DNA of 22,677 bases, taken from Botryllus schlosseri (taxonomy: Eukaryota; Chordata; Ascidiacea; Stolidobranchia; Styelidae). The position numbers were made by a program, and so were the translations under genes. Location: contig ATSW01008124.1 of assembly GCA_000444245.1 (NCBI GenBank), forward strand, positions 1 to 22,677, read 5' to 3'. The notes under the pieces are model-generated. The model did not search any database, had not been told where the DNA came from, and was given only the letters and a program-made list of their open reading frames with translations. Below, piece after piece: positions 11,701-17,700 of this stretch (within the stretch, counting starts at the first letter, position 1; each line of letters opens with the position of its first letter).

Positions 11701-14700
11701 GCGGACTCACGCTGGGACAGAAGCTCGCCCTCTTAATACCCTACGAAAATGTTGGCCAAAATAGGTCCCAGGGGACTACCCATGGCTAAGCCGTCTATTT
11801 GGCGAAACATGACCTCGTTAAAGCTAAATTCCACGCAGCAAGTTGCCGCTTGTAAAAGTTCAACAAAGACGTTACGCGGGATTGATGGTGGCGGTAACTT
11901 ACCACCGTACAGCGCGTTGGCACAAATATCACCTAAAAATAGTACATTGAACGCTCTCTCATTCGAAATTTCATGCTGGTGACGTCATATTTTGTGATAC
12001 GATTGTTGATATACAATGTTCTTTCCAATTCTCTACTAGTTGCTGACGATTACCCCTGACGAGTGTCAGCCGAAAATATTCGGGTTCATTTCAATATAAA
12101 TATACTATTTAATTGTATATTTAAGTTCTGTACCTCCAAGAAGCTCTTTATCATGTTAGTTACATGGTTAATTTATCATAATACAATAAAAGTGTTGATA
12201 AACCATGTAATATTGATTTTAATTACATGGTTTCACAGAAGGGTAGCGGTAACCATCTCGTTACCACCTGTCGACTGCGGATTAGCTTACTTGAAGGGCC
12301 TTGAGATGGCCTTGCGCCGCGGCTTCATGCGTTGCGGTATTGCTGTGATAGTCAGCTGAATCAACCGAGCAGTTTTCCTTCGCCAGTTGCTCGCATAAAT
12401 AGTCCAGAACTTGGTCTTGATTGTATCGGGCGGCGACGTGCGGCAGTGGTGGACGCATGCTCGAACCGTCAATAGAGGCCTGGACCAGAGATTAGGGCTT
12501 TCATATTTAGGAATCAAAATTATGTTCGATATACAGTGTAGTATTACAGTCATATTGAAACACACCCGAATATCTTCAGATCGTTAACAATCATCATCAT
12601 TGGTTTAGACATCAGACACCCACCATGCAGGCGATGTAAAGAGGAGGCATGCGAAGGAAAAGTAAAGATGATAGTATAGAAAAAGCAAGCGACAAAAATG
12701 GGGTGGCATGTCATGGAAGGCGAGATCGATAGGTCAGTCGTGGTCTGGTAATCTTGAGGATGGACTAGTTTTCATTTAGTAGTAATTGCTTGTATTTCGA
12801 CTTGAATGTGGACAACTAGTAGATAATTGAAAAGAACATGGATATATACATTCCCATATATGTTAGCATGCGCAATGCGCATGAACGCATATGTATACAC
12901 AACGCTTTATTCAAGTTTCATCTAGTTAGCCTACTGACGATTACCCCTGCGACTAGGTGGCGAGATATAGCGTAGTGGTATAATTAGTGTTGCAATTAAA
13001 CAAACGGTGTTTTAAAACACTTTGTTTAAAACATGTTTTAAACAGTATTTTAAACAAAGACCTTTGAAAAAATGTGTTTTTTTAAGTTGTAAAATTATGC
13101 CATAATTGTGTAAATACTTTCCAATAAAATATGTTGAATGAGTCTACGGACAATTACCATTCGATTTAGCCGACCTATATCGATATGGGATGGTTGGAAT
13201 GGAACCCTCAAAATATCTGGTTCAACATCAGCAGTTATTATAGTACAGATATTTCCTCAAAAGGAGCTATATTAACCCTATAGTTTCAATGGTCAATGTC
13301 AATCCCTTATGACGTCACAATTGAATATATGTGGCGTCATTACTTAAAAAAACATGTTTTAAATTAGGGCCCTGTTTTATACGTGTTTGTTTTTAATTGA
13401 TTTTTGTTTCAAATGCAACCCTAGGTATGATCCACAGCTGCAACACGAATGGTTTGCGGGTTCGAGTCCGACCGAGGTCGACTCCACAATTCCTACCCAA
13501 GCGTTGGAGGTTTATCTATGCTCCTCCTCGCCATCTTATCCGTGTAAACGGTGCCTTATAAAAGTCTAGATGTGGGCCGGGCTACAAGTCGGCAGCTACG
13601 GAATGAAAATGCTGAAAATTAGCCTGGTGCAAATGACCATAGTGGTCAACAAACGCCATGAATAATACAAACAACAACAACCCCTGTAATTGATTATAGC
13701 TGTAAATCCTCTACTAGTTACTGACGATCACTCCTGACGAGTGTTAGCCCGAAAATATTCGGGTTTGATTCAATATCAATCTTAGTCAATTGTATATTGA
13801 GGGTTTGTATATCGAAATAGTGTCTTAAAATTCGGTTCTAAAACTGATTTGGTATCCTATTTAAATATGCAATCTAATCAAATTCGGAAATGACATTATT
13901 TTCGGCATGTGCCAGGGGAATTATTCAAATTCATGTTCAACTCCAAAGCTAGTTTCAATAGGCTATATACTCCTATCTGATTATGAGTATCGAAAACCAC
14001 GTACCAGCCATCGTACCATTCGTAATTCTAATGGGAGCGGTAGATCAGAACAGGTTTCAAAATCAGAAACGACTTATCATTCCTATAAAGGTGACCTCGG
14101 AGTGAACTGCATTGTTAGTCAACTTAACTGTGCGCGCTTTTATTGCAGTGTTGATAACCGCAATCAAGACAATTGAAGTTGAAGAAGGTAATGTGACCCA
14201 AACTACTACCGAGTAGGGTGTCAACTTTAGGCATTATCGAAACTACTAAGAATGAATTGATGAAAATATTGAAATGATATCCACAAAATGATGGGAATGT
14301 TGCGCACACGGCGGAAGCGTTATTGTCAGCGGGGCCCTGAGTAACTTTACTCAAAAGTCTCATTCTTATCCGGTTTCAACAACCCCGTCTGACTTAGAGT
14401 GAAATTTACAAATCTGTGTTAACCGTGTAAAGCTCAAGGTTCAGGCTAGTATTTGAATCACATGTACCCATGCTCAGCGAGTGAGCTTATGGGTGCATAG
14501 TTGATACATAAAACGGCGAGTAACGTTTCTCCATAGTCAATATGGTCAAGGAGGAAATTCATGAAATTGTGACTCTCCATTGGTGGGAATGACACACTAG
14601 ATTATCGTACCGAAGGTAGATTATCATCTGCATATAATTATTGGGAAACTCTACATTACGAAGAAATAAGATAATAATTTTGGGTATGACATGTGTTGAT

Positions 14701-17700
14701 CAAGTAATAAAGTGATAAACAGCGTATTCTTTAATTTAATATGTTATGGAATATGCTGCCCCGGTTAATATTGATAACTGATATTACAAAATTGAACTTG
14801 GAACTGCATTAAGAGCAGGTTAATACGCTTAGCGAAACAACGAGAACAGAGTATGCTATTGGTAAATTACAATGGGAACAATCGAGTAGCCTACATGAGT
14901 GATTCGACCCTGAATATAGTATTAGGATTCGAATCGAGTCGAGTCGAGTCTTCGAGTTTCACGGTTCAGGCCGTCGATATGTACCTTTTATGCGAACACA
15001 AAGAATGTAATACCCGTTCCACGTCACGTTGAAGATTATTTGGTGTCTTTCAGGCAATACAAATTCCATTGCTCTTTGTAACAATGCTGTGGTTGATCGC
15101 GACTCCACAGATATGTCATTTCCACTAACGTGTGTAGCTTCGGACTACTTAAGTATCGTAGGCCCCGTTTGGACTATATATGTTCCGTATACTACGATAT
15201 GACCAATCGACGTTTACATTTATTCACGATGGATGATAGCATATAAATTACACTTGTCATTGACCATTAACACTCCGTGGCAGACGCGTATCATTTCAAT
15301 ACTCGGAAACTCATCTCTCACTTCTCGGCTCGAATCATTAGAATGAATACTCGATTCAGGTTCTGAGTACTCAAATCATTGTGACCAGATCTAGTAGAAC
15401 AATGTAGTCCCACCTGTCTGGATGATGCAATCAGTTCTTTTCTCGCAGATGTATTTTCGACCATCCACCGTACGCAGGCCAGATGTCCTCTCTATAGAGA
15501 TAAAATGACCATTAAAATGGAGAATGCTGTAGAGCCCGACTAAATGAATAAGAATGGATCATCCCCATGAAATCACTTACCCCCTCAATAGCAATATAAT
15601 TAAGAGATCTACCAAGTAATCAGGACCTATCATCCGGAATGCATTACCACGACATATCCGTGAATGGCCTTAGATTTTGAAAAGACCAACCGGGNCAACT
15701 TAATTCCCTCTTGTCGTCATATTAAAAGCGATGCCCTGCCTCACCCAGACATTGCTCCANTGATCATTTGCGAGCATCGTTTAATTTTATCTTTTGTCTT
15801 TTCCTTTTTAAGTAGCATTTTACAGCCAGACTGTATAGAGACAAGTGTACCTGTTTGATACGAGTAAGATCACACTATAGTTGACCTTCAAGGTCGTATC
15901 GATAATTCCTATCTGATATCGAATACTGTACAGTGTACATGCATATTTTCTGTACCACTATCATTGACGTCTGTTTGGTATGTATTTTGGATGGATGAAA
16001 AATAAAGACTCTCTCTAACGTTTCTCTCTTTTTGCCACATCTGATGCAGCCAGAAATGACAAGTTCGTTTGCTACGAGATTATTTAAACAGAAACACAAC
16101 TCACAGATCATTACTAATACACGCCACCTCGATTAATCATAACATAGCGGAAAGCGATTTGCGAGGTACAGGATTGAAGCTCATAGATCCATTGAAAGTA
16201 AACGGTCGCGTGCGCGCGTGATGATAAGGGAGCTCGCATCCCCAGACACTCATCATTGTCTCTCTTTGATTCCAAACCCAAAGAATCAAAGAATTGTGAA
16301 TGAGTGTTTTGATAAGTCCATGAATATCTAAAGTCTAAACGCTAAACGTAATAACAGCTTGAACTCTGTGATGTGAACTACACGGCCAACTGACACTATT
16401 TTAGCAGTTATCTCATACAGATAGGAGTAATCAAGCGATGACTGCTGGTCATAGAATTTGCCGAAACAAAAGTACACAAAACCTACCCGAGTAGCCTACT
16501 CCGAAACAGTAGATGTACTTCGTTTCTGACCATCTATGCAAGTAACACAAGTATAACTATAGCCAGTGTCAACTCTTGCGCATACCATGACAGCAAGTGC
16601 TGTGGGTGTCATCAGCTCATCATTCGGCAGCGATATCNCGTCTGCGAGAGGACCGCCCATCAAAAACTGAATCGATTGGAGTTGTCCGGCTGTAGCTGCG
16701 AGATGGAGTATTGTGTTCCCACGCTCGTCAACGGTTTCGTTCTGTTCCGTCACGGAGAATCGGCGCTGTAAAGGAAATTTCAAAATAAAACTAGATACAT
16801 AGTACCAAGATTAATAATGACTAGAAGTGGCACAAGAGGCTTGTACAAACTACTGGGCTTTCAAAATGCGCAAGTAGAACAGGAACTAGAACAACTAAAT
16901 TCAAAACACGCAACTATAACTATAACTATAACTACAACTAGAATTGAACGAGACCTAAAACTAGAACTAGAGCTAGAACTAGAATTGATCTAGAACTAGA
17001 ACTAGAATTAATCGAGAACTAGAACTTACGAACTTCGAAATCCGCGACTAACTAAGTAAAACTCACTAACTAGATGCAATTTCGAAACAACTAGTTCGGT
17101 TCTATTTTATAGATCGGCTTTACACATGAACAATTGAACATCAGTACAAGTTGAAACTGGAAGGGTTAGTTTCGTCTCCCTAACCCTGCTAACGGCAACG
17201 CTACTGTTAGCAGCGATGTCTCGGAGCTGGCTGCAAGAACATCACACAGCCGAACAACGTTGCCATTCGCGACAAATAACGACACGTGTTTTTCTAGTCG
17301 TTCGGCAACCAAGTTTTTGTTCAATGTACAACTAAAACTATCACTATAACCACACTAATACTATTACTCATTTTTCAAAATCCACAACTAGAACTAGAAG
17401 TAGAACTACTCCAAACACCAGTAGTTAATTGACCGCCAACTAACTAGATTGGGGGTTTGCGCAAGCTTGAGAAAGCAACGTAGAATTACCAGTGTGCGTA
17501 GGTCGCCTCTAGTTACTGCATTAAACATATCCGTCATAGTCAGCTCGTCTTCCCGTTGGGACATCGTGGAATCACTTCTCAATGAAATACTTGGAGAACT
17601 GGCCGTATCCGGTAAGCCATTCAGATATCCGTCCACGTATTGGATTGCGGAGGCTTCGTTGGCTGGTTGCCTATGGCTCACTACTGTGGTGCTTGGTTGA

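Larger units (their letters stand above)
10520..12117 (-). mobile_element. Penelope-like retroelement, 5'-truncated, with inverted terminal repeats
   Basis: A 1.6-kb element in intron 4, in the same orientation as the host gene. It has a reverse-transcriptase to GIY-YIG coding body and inverted arms at 10520-10709 and 11927-12117. Penelope-like elements are known for long terminal repeats in direct or inverted orientation and for frequent 5' truncation. The arms look about 99 percent identical (one substitution and one indel by eye), so the insertion is young or the arms were recently homogenised. The coding body lacks its N-terminal part and its frame is interrupted, so the copy is dead. Confidence 0.88.

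Noticed and set aside
12287-12565. A 92-residue minus-strand frame over exon 4
   Set aside because: It is in a different frame from the one that gives clear ankyrin similarity, and it runs through the acceptor into the intron.
12580-12795. A LINE 3' end with a CATCATCATTGG tail
   Set aside because: The tail-like string is too short and no reverse-transcriptase or nuclease residues can be read with confidence.
16914-17036. CRISPR-like array
   Set aside because: The repeats are degenerate hexamers with no spacers, that is, a eukaryotic simple repeat.
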